Below, piece after piece: positions 18,669 through 27,865 of a stretch of DNA of 64,000 nucleotides. The stretch's first letter is position 1. Each line of letters starts with the position of its first letter. A program made the translations under genes and the position numbers. Where the stretch lies: assembly GCF_900115185.1 (NCBI RefSeq), contig NZ_FOVN01000001.1:868001-932000 (forward strand), written 5' to 3'. The notes under the pieces are model-generated. The model searched no databases. It was not told the origin of the DNA and was given only the letters and a program-made list of their open reading frames with translations. This DNA comes from Algorimicrobium echini. Its GTDB lineage: Bacteria; Bacteroidota; Bacteroidia; Flavobacteriales; Flavobacteriaceae.

Positions 18669-19295
18669 ATGGATTTAAAAACTGTTTTCGATAATAACAA
18701 AGCGTGGATTCAAAATAAGTTACAAGCAGACCCAAATTATTTTAACGAGTTAGGTGAAGGACAAAGCCCTGAATTACTGTTTATAGGTTGTTCAGATAGT
18801 CGTGTAACAGCTGAAGAATTAATGGGTCTTGGACCTGGTGAAGTTTTTGTGCATAGAAATATAGCTAATATGGTTTCTGGAACAGATTTAAACGCAATGT
18901 CTGTTGTTGAATATGCTGTGGTACATCTTAAAGTAAATCATGTTGTGGTTTGTGGACACTATTCGTGTGGTGGTGTAAAAGCTGCTATGCAATCTGCTGA
19001 TTTAGGTATTTTAAACCCATGGTTACGAAATATAAGAGACGTGTATAGAATTCATAAAGATGAATTAAATGCTATAGAAAGTGAGGAAAAACGGTACGAT
19101 AGGTTAGTTGAACTCAACGTTAAAGAACAATGCGTTAACCTAATTAAAACAGCTGCCGTACAAAAGGCTATACGCGAGCGTAATTTACAGGTTCACGGTT
19201 GGGTATTTGATATCCATTCAGGAGAATTGATTGACTTAAAAATTAATTTTGTAAAATATCTTGAAGATATTCGAGAAATTTATCACTTGGATTAA
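18669..19295 (+). CDS. can: Beta-carbonic anhydrase (Can type)
   Basis: A 208-residue beta-carbonic anhydrase of the Can/CynT type. Zinc ligands are Cys and Asp in GCSDSRVTAEE and His and Cys in CGHYSCGGVKAAM; HRNIANMV is the conserved active-site loop. The length is normal for Can. It is the last gene of the SulP unit, sits 4 bp behind the second SulP gene and is followed by a strong terminator. Confidence 0.95.
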   Translation: MDLKTVFDNNKAWIQNKLQADPNYFNELGEGQSPELLFIGCSDSRVTAEELMGLGPGEVFVHRNIANMVSGTDLNAMSVVEYAVVHLKVNHVVVCGHYSCGGVKAAMQSADLGILNPWLRNIRDVYRIHKDELNAIESEEKRYDRLVELNVKEQCVNLIKTAAVQKAIRERNLQVHGWVFDIHSGELIDLKINFVKYLEDIREIYHLD

Positions 19296-19300
19296 ATCAT

Positions 19301-19330
19301 AAAAAACCGCTTCAATTGAAGCGGTTTTTT
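19301..19330 (+). terminator. Strong intrinsic terminator after the carbonic anhydrase
   Basis: A 30-bp perfect inverted repeat: an A6 tract, ACCGCTTC-type stem, central AATT, the complementary stem and a T tract. It works in both orientations and separates the SulP unit from the convergent haem-uptake genes. Confidence 0.9.
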
Positions 19331-19362
19331 TATGGTTTATCATTCCGAAGAAAGATGATATC

Positions 19363-20454
19363 TTATTGCAATAAACTATACACAAATTCTGGATGCCCAC
19401 GCTCACCATCAGCATTTGTTAATGCTAAAAATTTCAATTTGTATAAATTACCTTCTGTATCGTTAACAATGTAAAACACGTTTTCTTTTAAGGAAGGCAA
19501 CGTTCCTGGTCCACCACCATTTCTCCAGCTACTTCCAATTGAACGTTGATCGTTACTAAAGTTTGTGTCTACAACATTGGCTAACATAAAGTTTTCATAA
19601 CTTAATTCGGTGTCAACATCGGAATCAATCATATAAGCGGTTGTATTTCCTTTACTATTATTAACTACAAAATCGGTATAACCATAAGCACCATATCCTG
19701 TAATTTCATTAGTAAACACGGTAAAGTTTAAATCCCATTCCGTTTTTGGAGGCTCTACACTAACTTCAGATTCTGTATCAAAGCTAAAAAATGTAAAATT
19801 ATAATCTGTGTTTTTTGAAATAGTAACGGTATTATGCGTTGTAGCATCTAAATCAGCATATTGTAATACGTAATCGTTTCCGCTTTTAGTAATACGAATT
19901 TTTTTCCAACCCCTTGGATTGCCTGAAACTTCTACGCTACCATTAGCTGGCGTTACGGTGCTTACTTCATAACCTAAATTAACTAAATACACATGGTTTG
20001 AAATAGCATCATCAGAAATAACATTAATGGCTGTCCTGTCAATATTACCAAAAGGCGCATCTATAAAACCTGCACTAACATCTTCAAAAGTACCAACTGC
20101 TACTTGCGGTTGTAAAGTTTGAACTTCTAAATTTGAAGAATTTATGACATCAATATCTGAAGCCGTAAGTTCCGCTACAGCCATATAAATAGACCCATTA
20201 ATAGCTACTCTAAATTCCGATCCAGAATAAAACCCTAAATCCCAAGAATCGCGTTGTACACTGGTTGCTGTATTGGTACTCAAATCAATATAAACTTGAT
20301 TTTGCTGGTTTGGACCACCAACTTCTGGTGCTACCGATGCGCCTTCAATAACTATATTAATAGGGCTAGAAGGTGTGTTGTTGTCATCACTACTACAACT
20401 AAAAGTAGTAAATAATGCGAATGTGAAAAGAATTGATAAGAATTTGTTAATCAT
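19363..20454 (-). CDS. HmuY-family haem-binding lipoprotein
   Basis: A 363-residue lipoprotein: signal peptide with lipobox FTTFSC (Cys near residue 20), followed by an Asp/Asn linker and a HmuY-like beta-rich domain (STNTATSVQRDSWDLGFYSG, EWDLNFTVFTNE). HmuY of Porphyromonas gingivalis binds haem at the cell surface and hands it to its TonB-dependent receptor, and here the receptor gene lies 12 bp upstream on the same strand. The second half (ENFMLANVV..., RSIGSSWRNGGGPGTLP, FYIVNDTEGNLYKLKFLALTN) completes the HmuY fold. It is likely induced by iron limitation together with the receptor. Confidence 0.88.
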   Translation of the reverse strand: MINKFLSILFTFALFTTFSCSSDDNNTPSSPINIVIEGASVAPEVGGPNQQNQVYIDLSTNTATSVQRDSWDLGFYSGSEFRVAINGSIYMAVAELTASDIDVINSSNLEVQTLQPQVAVGTFEDVSAGFIDAPFGNIDRTAINVISDDAISNHVYLVNLGYEVSTVTPANGSVEVSGNPRGWKKIRITKSGNDYVLQYADLDATTHNTVTISKNTDYNFTFFSFDTESEVSVEPPKTEWDLNFTVFTNEITGYGAYGYTDFVVNNSKGNTTAYMIDSDVDTELSYENFMLANVVDTNFSNDQRSIGSSWRNGGGPGTLPSLKENVFYIVNDTEGNLYKLKFLALTNADGERGHPEFVYSLLQ

Positions 20455-20466
20455 AATATGTAGTGT

Positions 20467-22605
20467 TTAAAATTTGAATTTATATAATAGTTTTAAGTAA
20501 AATGAGCGTCCATAACCTAACGTGATATTTTGGGTGTTTCCAGCGTGTGTACCACCATTAGAAGTGGAATTTTGAAGATCCACAGTTGTAATATCCAATA
20601 TATTTCTAGCCCCAAGAGTTACATTAAAAACATCATGAAAAAATGATTTTTTAATAGAAGCATCTAGCCAGCTATAGGCCTCTAAAGTTTCTTTAACAAA
20701 AAGATTATTTCCTTCAGAGTCAGTGCCACCACTAGCAACATAGTTTTCTTGAGCTCCATTGTATTTGTAGAGTACGGTGAAATAAGTATCCCATTTTTCG
20801 GCATTGTAAGTAGCACCTGAATTAATTTGGAAGGCATATAAAAAATCGTTGTTTGCATTTGCTTCATTCTCTAAACCACGCGAAATTCCTTGAAGCGTAG
20901 CGCCTAAATTAAAGGACCAATTATCAGCTTTAATACTATTATCTATAGTAGCACCAATAAGCTTGTAGTTATCTATATTTATGTATTGATATTGAAGTGG
21001 TAGTGCGTTTACAATGGCTAAATCAATTTTATCATCCAAAGACAAGTAGCTAATTTTAAATTCATTAACCAGAGCTAGTTTATTAAACCAACTGCGTTTT
21101 TTTAAATTTAAAAATGCGGTATAACCGTTTTCTGGATTTAAATTTTCGTTACCCTGGACATCATGATTGGAATCTACAAAGTAATAATACAACTCCTCAA
21201 AACTTGGTGTTCGGTAAGAGCTTCCTAATTCGGCGCGTAATTCAAACCCATGATTCATTAAATAACGTGCACTTAAAGATCCTGTTACTTTTGAATTGAA
21301 TTGTGAATTATATTCATAACGCATACCTGGACGAACAGATATTTTATCGGTAAAGTGATATTCAACAGATGCATAACCTGCTAAACTAGACACCGATTGC
21401 GATTTATCAAGTTGGGTTTGTACGCCTGTTGCTTGTGTATCAAAACCTTCAATAAAGCGTGTTTCATATCCTAATTGGAAATTGAATTTTTCATTTTTAA
21501 TGAGGTTATTTATAGCACCATTAGAGAAAAACACTTTGGTGGATTGGTAGGTTTCGTCTGTTTCATTGCTTGTATCTTCAGTAAGAATAAAATAATTAAA
21601 CTCATTAAGACGACGTTCCTGTTGCTGGTACGAAAAGGATGCTTTATAATTGATTCCAGATTTAAAATGTCCTGATAAATTAATGTTGTTTACAAAACGG
21701 TTTGTTTTAAAAATCCTATCGGTAGCAGATGGGTTGGAAGTTTGAGCGTTAATATCAATATTAGGTCTTACGGTTGTACCGTAAAAATTTAAAATCTCAT
21801 TAAAGTAATCAAAGCGGTAAGTGATTCTAAAGGCTTCAGATTGATAATTAATTAAAGCATTTGTGTTTAGCTGTATTTTAGGCAACCACTCATAACCACG
21901 CAACCCATCATTCTGGTAGTATTCTTTTCCTTGCTGATCACCAAAATAACCGGCAAATTGATTTCGGTTAAAACCCACTCTTGTAAACCATTTATCAGTA
22001 ATATTATGGGCGACATTTACAAGTTGTATGTGGCGTCCTTCGTTAAACCAAGCATATTCATCTCCTACGGTTTCTTCTTGAATAGCGGTTTGAATTTCCC
22101 ATTTATTGTCAATAGATTTTTTGGTGATAATGTTTATAACTCCAGAAACAGCATTCGCACCATATTCCACACCCATGGCACCTTCCACAATTTCAATACG
22201 CTCTATATCATCTAAATTTATTTGCGTTAAATCTATGTTGTTTCCCACACCGCTGTCGCTTACTAATGGAATATTATCCACTAGAATCGTAAAATATTGT
22301 TCGTCTAATCCAAAAAAAGAAATATTAGATTTTCCGGTTTGTGCATTTGGAATGATGGTTAAATTTAAATTGAAATTCAATAAATCAGCTATGTTATTTG
22401 CGGCCTGACTTTCAATTTGTTGTCTATCGATCACTTTTACATTATGAACTGATTTTTTTATAGACTGCGGATTATACTGACCAGTAATAACTATTTCATG
22501 CAATTGTTCTGTTTTTGTTGAGTCGGTTTCTGTGTTTTGAGCAAAGACAACCGAATTCAAAATAATTAGAAAAAAAAGTAAATAGTTATTTTTATTTAGA
22601 CTCAT
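20467..22605 (-). CDS. TonB-dependent outer-membrane receptor (haem/iron)
   Basis: A 712-residue TonB-dependent receptor. It has a signal peptide ending near VVFAQ, a plug domain (HEIVITGQYNPQSIKKSVHNVKVIDRQQIE, ANNIADLLN, IERIEIVEGAMGVEYGANAVSGVINIITKK) and a 22-strand barrel ending in the usual aromatic residue (LLYKFKF). The carboxypeptidase-like N-terminal extension of SusC proteins is absent. The downstream HmuY-like gene points to haem as substrate. A near-consensus promoter and a 25-bp palindrome lie just upstream, so repression by an iron regulator is likely. Confidence 0.93.
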   Translation of the reverse strand: MSLNKNNYLLFFLIILNSVVFAQNTETDSTKTEQLHEIVITGQYNPQSIKKSVHNVKVIDRQQIESQAANNIADLLNFNLNLTIIPNAQTGKSNISFFGLDEQYFTILVDNIPLVSDSGVGNNIDLTQINLDDIERIEIVEGAMGVEYGANAVSGVINIITKKSIDNKWEIQTAIQEETVGDEYAWFNEGRHIQLVNVAHNITDKWFTRVGFNRNQFAGYFGDQQGKEYYQNDGLRGYEWLPKIQLNTNALINYQSEAFRITYRFDYFNEILNFYGTTVRPNIDINAQTSNPSATDRIFKTNRFVNNINLSGHFKSGINYKASFSYQQQERRLNEFNYFILTEDTSNETDETYQSTKVFFSNGAINNLIKNEKFNFQLGYETRFIEGFDTQATGVQTQLDKSQSVSSLAGYASVEYHFTDKISVRPGMRYEYNSQFNSKVTGSLSARYLMNHGFELRAELGSSYRTPSFEELYYYFVDSNHDVQGNENLNPENGYTAFLNLKKRSWFNKLALVNEFKISYLSLDDKIDLAIVNALPLQYQYINIDNYKLIGATIDNSIKADNWSFNLGATLQGISRGLENEANANNDFLYAFQINSGATYNAEKWDTYFTVLYKYNGAQENYVASGGTDSEGNNLFVKETLEAYSWLDASIKKSFFHDVFNVTLGARNILDITTVDLQNSTSNGGTHAGNTQNITLGYGRSFYLKLLYKFKF

Positions 22606-22622
22606 TCTTTATAAATTTGTCG

Positions 22623-22630
22623 CAAATATA
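22623..22630 (-). promoter_or_regulatory. -7 box of the TonB-dependent receptor gene
   Basis: On the minus strand this reads TATATTTG, an exact TAnnTTTG match, 18 bp before the receptor ATG. A TTG about 16 bp further upstream would serve as the -33 element and falls inside the palindrome at 22635-22659. Confidence 0.7.
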
Positions 22631-22634
22631 AAAT

Positions 22635-22659
22635 CTTATTTTAATTCAATCTAAATAAG
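22635..22659. promoter_or_regulatory. 25-bp palindrome in the divergent haem-uptake promoter region
   Basis: The site starts CTTATTT and ends AAATAAG, centred at 22647, with an inner ATT/AAT pair. Ten of twelve positions per arm are complementary. It overlaps the receptor -33 region and lies between the receptor and the divergent DUF6607 operon, which is where an iron-responsive repressor would act. A Fur-type protein is the natural candidate, but the regulator is not encoded in this window. Confidence 0.65.
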
Positions 22660-22708
22660 AATAACAAAATTTTGAATTTATTTCAAAAGAAAAAATAAAA
22701 CACTAAAA

Positions 22709-23614
22709 ATGAAACATGTAGCCCTTACCTATTTTTTATTATTAGCATGTATGTTTAAATTGCACGCACAAACAAAGCAACAACTAGATCAAGAAGCCAT
22801 TAAATCCATGTGTGGATGTTATGAAGTAAGCTTCAATTTTGCAGAAACTTTTGAATATTCTGGTGATTCAACTTATGTGCCATCAGATACAAAACATGAT
22901 AAAGGAATCGAGTGGGTAGAGCTGGTTCAAGATGATGCCGATAAAATTGTCATGCAACATTTATTAATAGTGGGTTCTAAAGAGCGTCCATACATTGTAA
23001 AGCATTGGCGACAAGATTGGGAGTTTGAAAACACCAATTTATATGTTTACGACCATGATAACAAGTGGAACTTTGTAACACTTCCAAAAGAAGACGTGGC
23101 TGGTCAATGGACACAGCGCGTTTTTCAAGTAGATGACAGTCCGCGTTATGAAGGCTCTGCTACTTGGGTTCATGTCGATGGAAAAAGTTATTGGGAAAAT
23201 ACCACAGCTGCACCATTAGCAAGACGTGAATATACAACACGTAGCGATTATAATGTGTTGTCTAGAACCAACAGACATGAAATTGTTGCCAACGGTTGGA
23301 TTCATGATCAGGATAACGATAAGGTTATTCGTCAAACAGGAAAGGAAGACGTGATTTTGGCTCAAGAAAAAGGACATAATACCTACGTGAAAATTGCCGA
23401 TAGCGAATGCAAAGCTGCTCAAGACTATTGGGTAAAAAACAAAGAAAAATGGGCTGTAGTGCGTGCTAAATGGGATACTGTTTTTGCACGAAATACGGAT
23501 TTGCTTTTAGAAGAAAAAGTAGATAACAAAACTATGTTTAAATACTTATTGGATGATGAAAATTACAACACATCTGAAACCATCAGTCCTATTATTGATG
23601 CATTTGTAAAATAA
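22709..23614 (+). CDS. DUF6607 family secreted protein
   Basis: A 301-residue protein with a signal peptide ending near LHAQ. Recognised as DUF6607 by the segments SMCGCYEVSFNFAETF and IVKHWRQDWEFEN. The family is common in marine Flavobacteria and often sits near iron-uptake genes; no activity is known. It is the first gene of the plus-strand haem/iron operon, divergent from the receptor and 8 bp ahead of the ankyrin gene. The CGC motif could hold a metal or disulfide. Confidence 0.8.
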   Translation: MKHVALTYFLLLACMFKLHAQTKQQLDQEAIKSMCGCYEVSFNFAETFEYSGDSTYVPSDTKHDKGIEWVELVQDDADKIVMQHLLIVGSKERPYIVKHWRQDWEFENTNLYVYDHDNKWNFVTLPKEDVAGQWTQRVFQVDDSPRYEGSATWVHVDGKSYWENTTAAPLARREYTTRSDYNVLSRTNRHEIVANGWIHDQDNDKVIRQTGKEDVILAQEKGHNTYVKIADSECKAAQDYWVKNKEKWAVVRAKWDTVFARNTDLLLEEKVDNKTMFKYLLDDENYNTSETISPIIDAFVK

Positions 23615-23621
23615 GAATACT

Positions 23622-25097
23622 ATGAAAATTAAATCTATAATATCCGCTTTAATCCTTGTTTTAAGCCTTCAAAGCTATGCCCAAGATAATGTGTTTTTAA
23701 ATCGCGATTTTTGGAGCAACAAACCATCTGTGGAAGATGTAGATATCCAAATTAAAGCAGGACATGATATAACGCAAGCTAATAGCAATAATTTTGATGC
23801 CGTTGTATATGCCATTTTGCAAGAGGCTCCCAATGAAACCATTCAATACATTCAATCCTATAATGGAAATGACGTCAATAAATTAACCCATGACGGACGA
23901 ACCTATATTTTTTGGGCCGCTTACAAAGGTAATACCGAAATCATGCAATACCTTTTAAAGAAAGGTGCCAAAACGGATATAACGGATGATAAAGGAAATA
24001 CTATTTTAAATTTTGCAGCTGGTTCAGGACAAACCAATACCAAAGTATATGATATGTGTTTGGCACATGGTGCCAATTTAAAATCGGACCTTACACCGTC
24101 AGGAGCTAATGCACTACTACTTGCTGCACCTTTTGATACGGATTTTAAACTCATCAATTATTTTACATCCAAAGGGCTCGATATCCAAAGTGTAGATGCT
24201 AATGGTAATGGCGTTTTTAATTATGTTGCTAAAACGGGTAATGTAGAAATGTTAAATCAGCTGCTTAAAAAAGGTGTTACAGGAAATAACCAAGCCTTTA
24301 TTTTTGCGGCTTATGGAACCCGAAGCCACACGAATAATTTAGACTTTTACACCTATTTAGAAGGAATAGGATTAAACTCCAATACGTCTTCAAAAGAAGG
24401 TAAAACACCTTTGCATATTTTAGCCGCTCGTAGTAAAGATCTAGACTTGATACGCTATTTTATAAAAAAAGGAGTTGATGTAAATCAGGCGGATGCTGAT
24501 GGAAATACAGCCTTCTTAAACGCAGCTTACCGAAATAATTTGGAAGTCATTACCATTCTTAACAAACAGGTAAAAGATATTAATACGGTGAACAAGAAAG
24601 GTGAATCGGCTTTAGCTTTAGCTCTTAAAAACAACACGTATGTGGTGGTTGATTTCCTAATAAAAAACAAAGCAGAAGTTTCGGTTATTGATGCCAATGG
24701 AAACAATATTATAGCGTATGCTATGGATTCCTTTAATGCTAATAATCAAAAGGAGTTTCAACAAAAAATAGCCTTAATTAAAGCTAATGGAATAGATATT
24801 AGCAAACCTCAAGCAAACGGAAATACCTTATTTCATTTAGCCGTTTTACAAAATAACTTGGATTTAGTAAAATGGGTAAACACCTATCCTGTTAATGTAA
24901 ATGCAAAAAATAGTGAAGGTAATACAGCTCTGCATTTGGCTGCTATGCGTGCTAAAAATTCAGACATATTAAAATATTTAGTTTCAATAGGCGCTAAAAC
25001 GGATGCGGTAACAGAATTTGATGAAACCGCTTTCGATTTGGCATCTGAAAATGAGATTCTAAAATCCAGTAAAAGCAATTTAGATTTTTTGAAGTAG
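23622..25097 (+). CDS. Ankyrin-repeat secreted protein
   Basis: A 491-residue protein with signal peptide (ending near SYAQ) and about ten ankyrin repeats over the whole mature length, e.g. DGRTYIFWAAYKGNTEIMQYLLKKGA, EGKTPLHILAARSK and EGNTALHLAAMRAKN. Ankyrin repeats mediate protein-protein contacts; exported ankyrin proteins are thought to act in the periplasm. In this operon it probably helps assemble the membrane reductase or the haem-handling proteins. It is 7 bp behind the DUF6607 gene. Confidence 0.88.
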   Translation: MKIKSIISALILVLSLQSYAQDNVFLNRDFWSNKPSVEDVDIQIKAGHDITQANSNNFDAVVYAILQEAPNETIQYIQSYNGNDVNKLTHDGRTYIFWAAYKGNTEIMQYLLKKGAKTDITDDKGNTILNFAAGSGQTNTKVYDMCLAHGANLKSDLTPSGANALLLAAPFDTDFKLINYFTSKGLDIQSVDANGNGVFNYVAKTGNVEMLNQLLKKGVTGNNQAFIFAAYGTRSHTNNLDFYTYLEGIGLNSNTSSKEGKTPLHILAARSKDLDLIRYFIKKGVDVNQADADGNTAFLNAAYRNNLEVITILNKQVKDINTVNKKGESALALALKNNTYVVVDFLIKNKAEVSVIDANGNNIIAYAMDSFNANNQKEFQQKIALIKANGIDISKPQANGNTLFHLAVLQNNLDLVKWVNTYPVNVNAKNSEGNTALHLAAMRAKNSDILKYLVSIGAKTDAVTEFDETAFDLASENEILKSSKSNLDFLK

Positions 25098-25104
25098 TTA
25101 ATTG

Positions 25105-25140
25105 AAAACCTGTTAGTCTTTCATCAACCTAGCAGGTTTT
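25105..25140 (+). terminator. Hairpin between the ankyrin and DUF2271 genes
   Basis: AAAACCTGTTAG at 25105-25116 pairs with CTAGCAGGTTTT at 25129-25140, a 12-bp stem with a single G-U wobble. There is no long U-tract beyond the four at the end of the stem, so it may be only a partial terminator that lowers expression of the downstream genes. Confidence 0.4.
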
Positions 25141-25156
25141 AGTAAAATTAGAAACC

Positions 25157-25639
25157 ATGAAAATAAAACATATAATACTTGTTAGTTTTTTAACCTTTGG
25201 ATTATTATCCTTTACAACCCTTACAGATTCTACCAAATACAAATGTATGATACAAATGACGAATTATACAGGTGAAGCTGCGTATGTGGTTATTTCCTTA
25301 ATTAATCCAGATGGCGAATACGAAAAAACCCTATACGTACAAGGAGATGACAGCGAATGGTATCATGATATAACGGACTGGTGGAAATTCTACGGAAAAA
25401 AACGTAGCAATATAGATGCCATTACTGGAGCAACCATTGCTGGAGGTGCCAGAACGATTAGTGTTATAGATATTGAAGATTCTAAAATTAATGCTGGTTA
25501 TAGTATCCGTTTTGAAACAGCCGTGGAAGATCAGGAATATTACACCAAAGATGTGGAATTTCCATTGACTTCTGAAACAGTAAAAAGCAAGAAAGCAGGC
25601 AGCGGATTTATTCGTTATGTTCGGATGATGCCAAATTAA
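25157..25639 (+). CDS. DUF2271 domain secreted protein
   Basis: A 160-residue protein recognised as DUF2271. It has an N-terminal hydrophobic segment, the IQMTNYTGEAAYVVISLINPDGEY strand pair, YHDITDWWKFY and the diagnostic IDAITGATIAGGAR segment. DUF2271 proteins regularly lie directly before PepSY-domain membrane reductases, as here (33 bp gap), and are thought to be periplasmic flavin or electron-transfer partners. This assignment is family context, not proven chemistry. Confidence 0.85.
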   Translation: MKIKHIILVSFLTFGLLSFTTLTDSTKYKCMIQMTNYTGEAAYVVISLINPDGEYEKTLYVQGDDSEWYHDITDWWKFYGKKRSNIDAITGATIAGGARTISVIDIEDSKINAGYSIRFETAVEDQEYYTKDVEFPLTSETVKSKKAGSGFIRYVRMMPN

Positions 25640-25672
25640 TTTTTTTAAACTTATAATTAATACGTTTGGTTT

Positions 25673-27865
25673 ATGACCATTTCAATCTGGAGATACAGTC
25701 ACCTTGCCCTGGCCGTGTCTTCTTTTGTTTTTATTCTTTTAGCCTCCATAACGGGAATTATTTTGGCGTTTCAGCCTATTTCTGAACAAATTCAACCTTT
25801 TAAATCAGCCGATTTTGAAACCATAACGGTAGCCGAAACCATTTCCACATTAAAGCAAACCTATCCGGAAATTATAGATGTTCAAATTGATGCTAATAGT
25901 TTTGTTTTAGCTTCCGTAATTACCCATGAAGGCGACAGTAAAACGGGTTATATCAATCCAAAAAATGCTCAATTTATTGGCAGTAAACTAGAAGTGAGTC
26001 CCTTTTTTCAATGGGTAACCAATTTCCATCGATCCTTATTTTTAAAAAGTACAGGACGCTTTTTTGTTGGTCTCTGTTCTTTTTTGTTGTTTTTAATTGC
26101 AGTGACGGGTTCTATTCTAATTCTGAAAAGACAGCGTAGTTTTAAAAAGTTCTTTTCAAAAATTATCAATGAGAACTTTAATCAATATTGGCATATTGTT
26201 TTAGGGCGTTTGTCTTTAATTCCCATAATTATTATCACCATTACAGGTGTGTATTTGTCTTTAGAGAAATTTGATTTTCTACCAACTTCCAATACCACAC
26301 ACAATATTGATTTTGATGCTATTTCAGTTACACCAGAATTAAACATTGAAGATTTTCCTGTGTTTAAAAACACACAACTCTCTGAAGTTCGCGCCATAGA
26401 ATTTCCGTTTTCTGATGATGTGGAAGATTATTACACCCTAGCATTAACTAATCAAGAATTAGTAATTAATCAGTTTACAGGCGAAATTTTAAGTGAAATT
26501 AAGTATCCGCTTGTTGCATTTTACTCGGAGTTGAGTCTGAATTTACATACGGGAAAAGGCAGTATTTTATGGTCTGTTATTTTAGCGCTTGCTACGGCAA
26601 ACATCCTGTTTTTCATTTATTCAGGATTTGCTATGACAGTAAAACGCCGAAAATCTAAACTAAAAAATAAATATAAAAAGGAGGTTTGTGAGTTTGTTAT
26701 TCTAGTAGGATCAGAAAACGGAAGTACCTTACCGTTTGCTAATGTTTTACATGAGCAACTTTTAGAAGCTGGTAAAAAATCTTACATTACAGAGTTGAAT
26801 AGTTATACAACTTTTAATAAGGCAGAACACCTAATTATTCTAACCGCAACCTATGGTCAAGGAGATCCACCAACTAATGCAACTAAATTTTTAGAGCTTT
26901 TAAAAACAACCCAACAACCACGTACCTTACAATATTCCGTAGTTGGTTTTGGTTCCTATGCCTATGCTGATTTTTGTAAATTTGCCTTGGATGTAGATAA
27001 GGCCATGCAAACCAAATTCAAACAATTTTTACCTGTTTTTACTATTAATGATAAATCGGTTGATGCTTTTAAACAATGGACAAATTCGTGGACGGAAAAA
27101 ATACATGTTCCCGTTCAAATTGCTGAAGAAAAATTAGTTGCTAAACCAAAATTAACCAATTCACTGACGGTTGTTCACAAAACAGACGTAGCGGATAATC
27201 CAGATCAAACATTTATACTGACACTGAAAGCCAAACAAGCCAAACGGTTTGTTTCTGGCGATTTACTGGCTGTTTATCCAGCTAATGATTATCGGGAACG
27301 TCTATATTCTATAGGAAAAGTAAATGGACATATTCAATTAAGTGTGAAATATTACGACAATGGATTGGGTTCTAATTTTCTAAACGGTTTTAGTTTGGGC
27401 AGTACCTTTAAAGCTCGCATTATTAATAATGCAGCTTTTCATTTTCCTAAAAAAGCACCACATGTCGTGATGATTGCTAATGGAACTGGTATTGCTCCAT
27501 TTTTAGGAATGTTAAATGCAAACACCAAACTAAAAACAGTGCATTTGTATTTCGGATTACGGACAAGCGAATCATACAAATTATACAAATCGCAAATAGA
27601 AGGCTATTTAAAAACTCAAAAATTAGCCCGTTTGGAATTAGCACTATCACGCGATACCAATAATAATTATGTTCAAAATTTACTTTTAAGGGACTCTGAA
27701 TTTATGGCAGCTACGCTAAAAAACAAAGGTGTTTTAATGTTATGTGGCTCATTGGCCATGCAAAACGATGTACTTAAAACCTTGGAGCTTATTTGTGAAA
27801 AACACCAATTAGAAGGGCTGCATATCTATAAAAAAAACGGACAAATTCAATTGGATTGTTATTAG
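25673..27865 (+). CDS. PepSY-TM / flavodoxin / NADPH reductase fusion
   Basis: A 730-residue membrane oxidoreductase. Residues 1-330 are a PepSY-associated TM unit with four TM helices (WRYSHLALAVSSFVFILLAS first, the fourth near residue 305). A flavodoxin domain spans about 340-470 (VGSENGSTLPFANVL, TATYGQGDPPTNA) and an FNR-type FAD/NADPH module 490-730 (RERLYSIGKV for FAD, ANGTGIAPFLGM for NADPH, KNGQIQLDCY end). It should pass electrons from NADPH through FAD and FMN across the inner membrane, probably to reduce ferric iron or haem iron in the periplasm. It ends the iron operon and its stop overlaps the convergent cvpA stop. Confidence 0.9.
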   Translation: MTISIWRYSHLALAVSSFVFILLASITGIILAFQPISEQIQPFKSADFETITVAETISTLKQTYPEIIDVQIDANSFVLASVITHEGDSKTGYINPKNAQFIGSKLEVSPFFQWVTNFHRSLFLKSTGRFFVGLCSFLLFLIAVTGSILILKRQRSFKKFFSKIINENFNQYWHIVLGRLSLIPIIIITITGVYLSLEKFDFLPTSNTTHNIDFDAISVTPELNIEDFPVFKNTQLSEVRAIEFPFSDDVEDYYTLALTNQELVINQFTGEILSEIKYPLVAFYSELSLNLHTGKGSILWSVILALATANILFFIYSGFAMTVKRRKSKLKNKYKKEVCEFVILVGSENGSTLPFANVLHEQLLEAGKKSYITELNSYTTFNKAEHLIILTATYGQGDPPTNATKFLELLKTTQQPRTLQYSVVGFGSYAYADFCKFALDVDKAMQTKFKQFLPVFTINDKSVDAFKQWTNSWTEKIHVPVQIAEEKLVAKPKLTNSLTVVHKTDVADNPDQTFILTLKAKQAKRFVSGDLLAVYPANDYRERLYSIGKVNGHIQLSVKYYDNGLGSNFLNGFSLGSTFKARIINNAAFHFPKKAPHVVMIANGTGIAPFLGMLNANTKLKTVHLYFGLRTSESYKLYKSQIEGYLKTQKLARLELALSRDTNNNYVQNLLLRDSEFMAATLKNKGVLMLCGSLAMQNDVLKTLELICEKHQLEGLHIYKKNGQIQLDCY

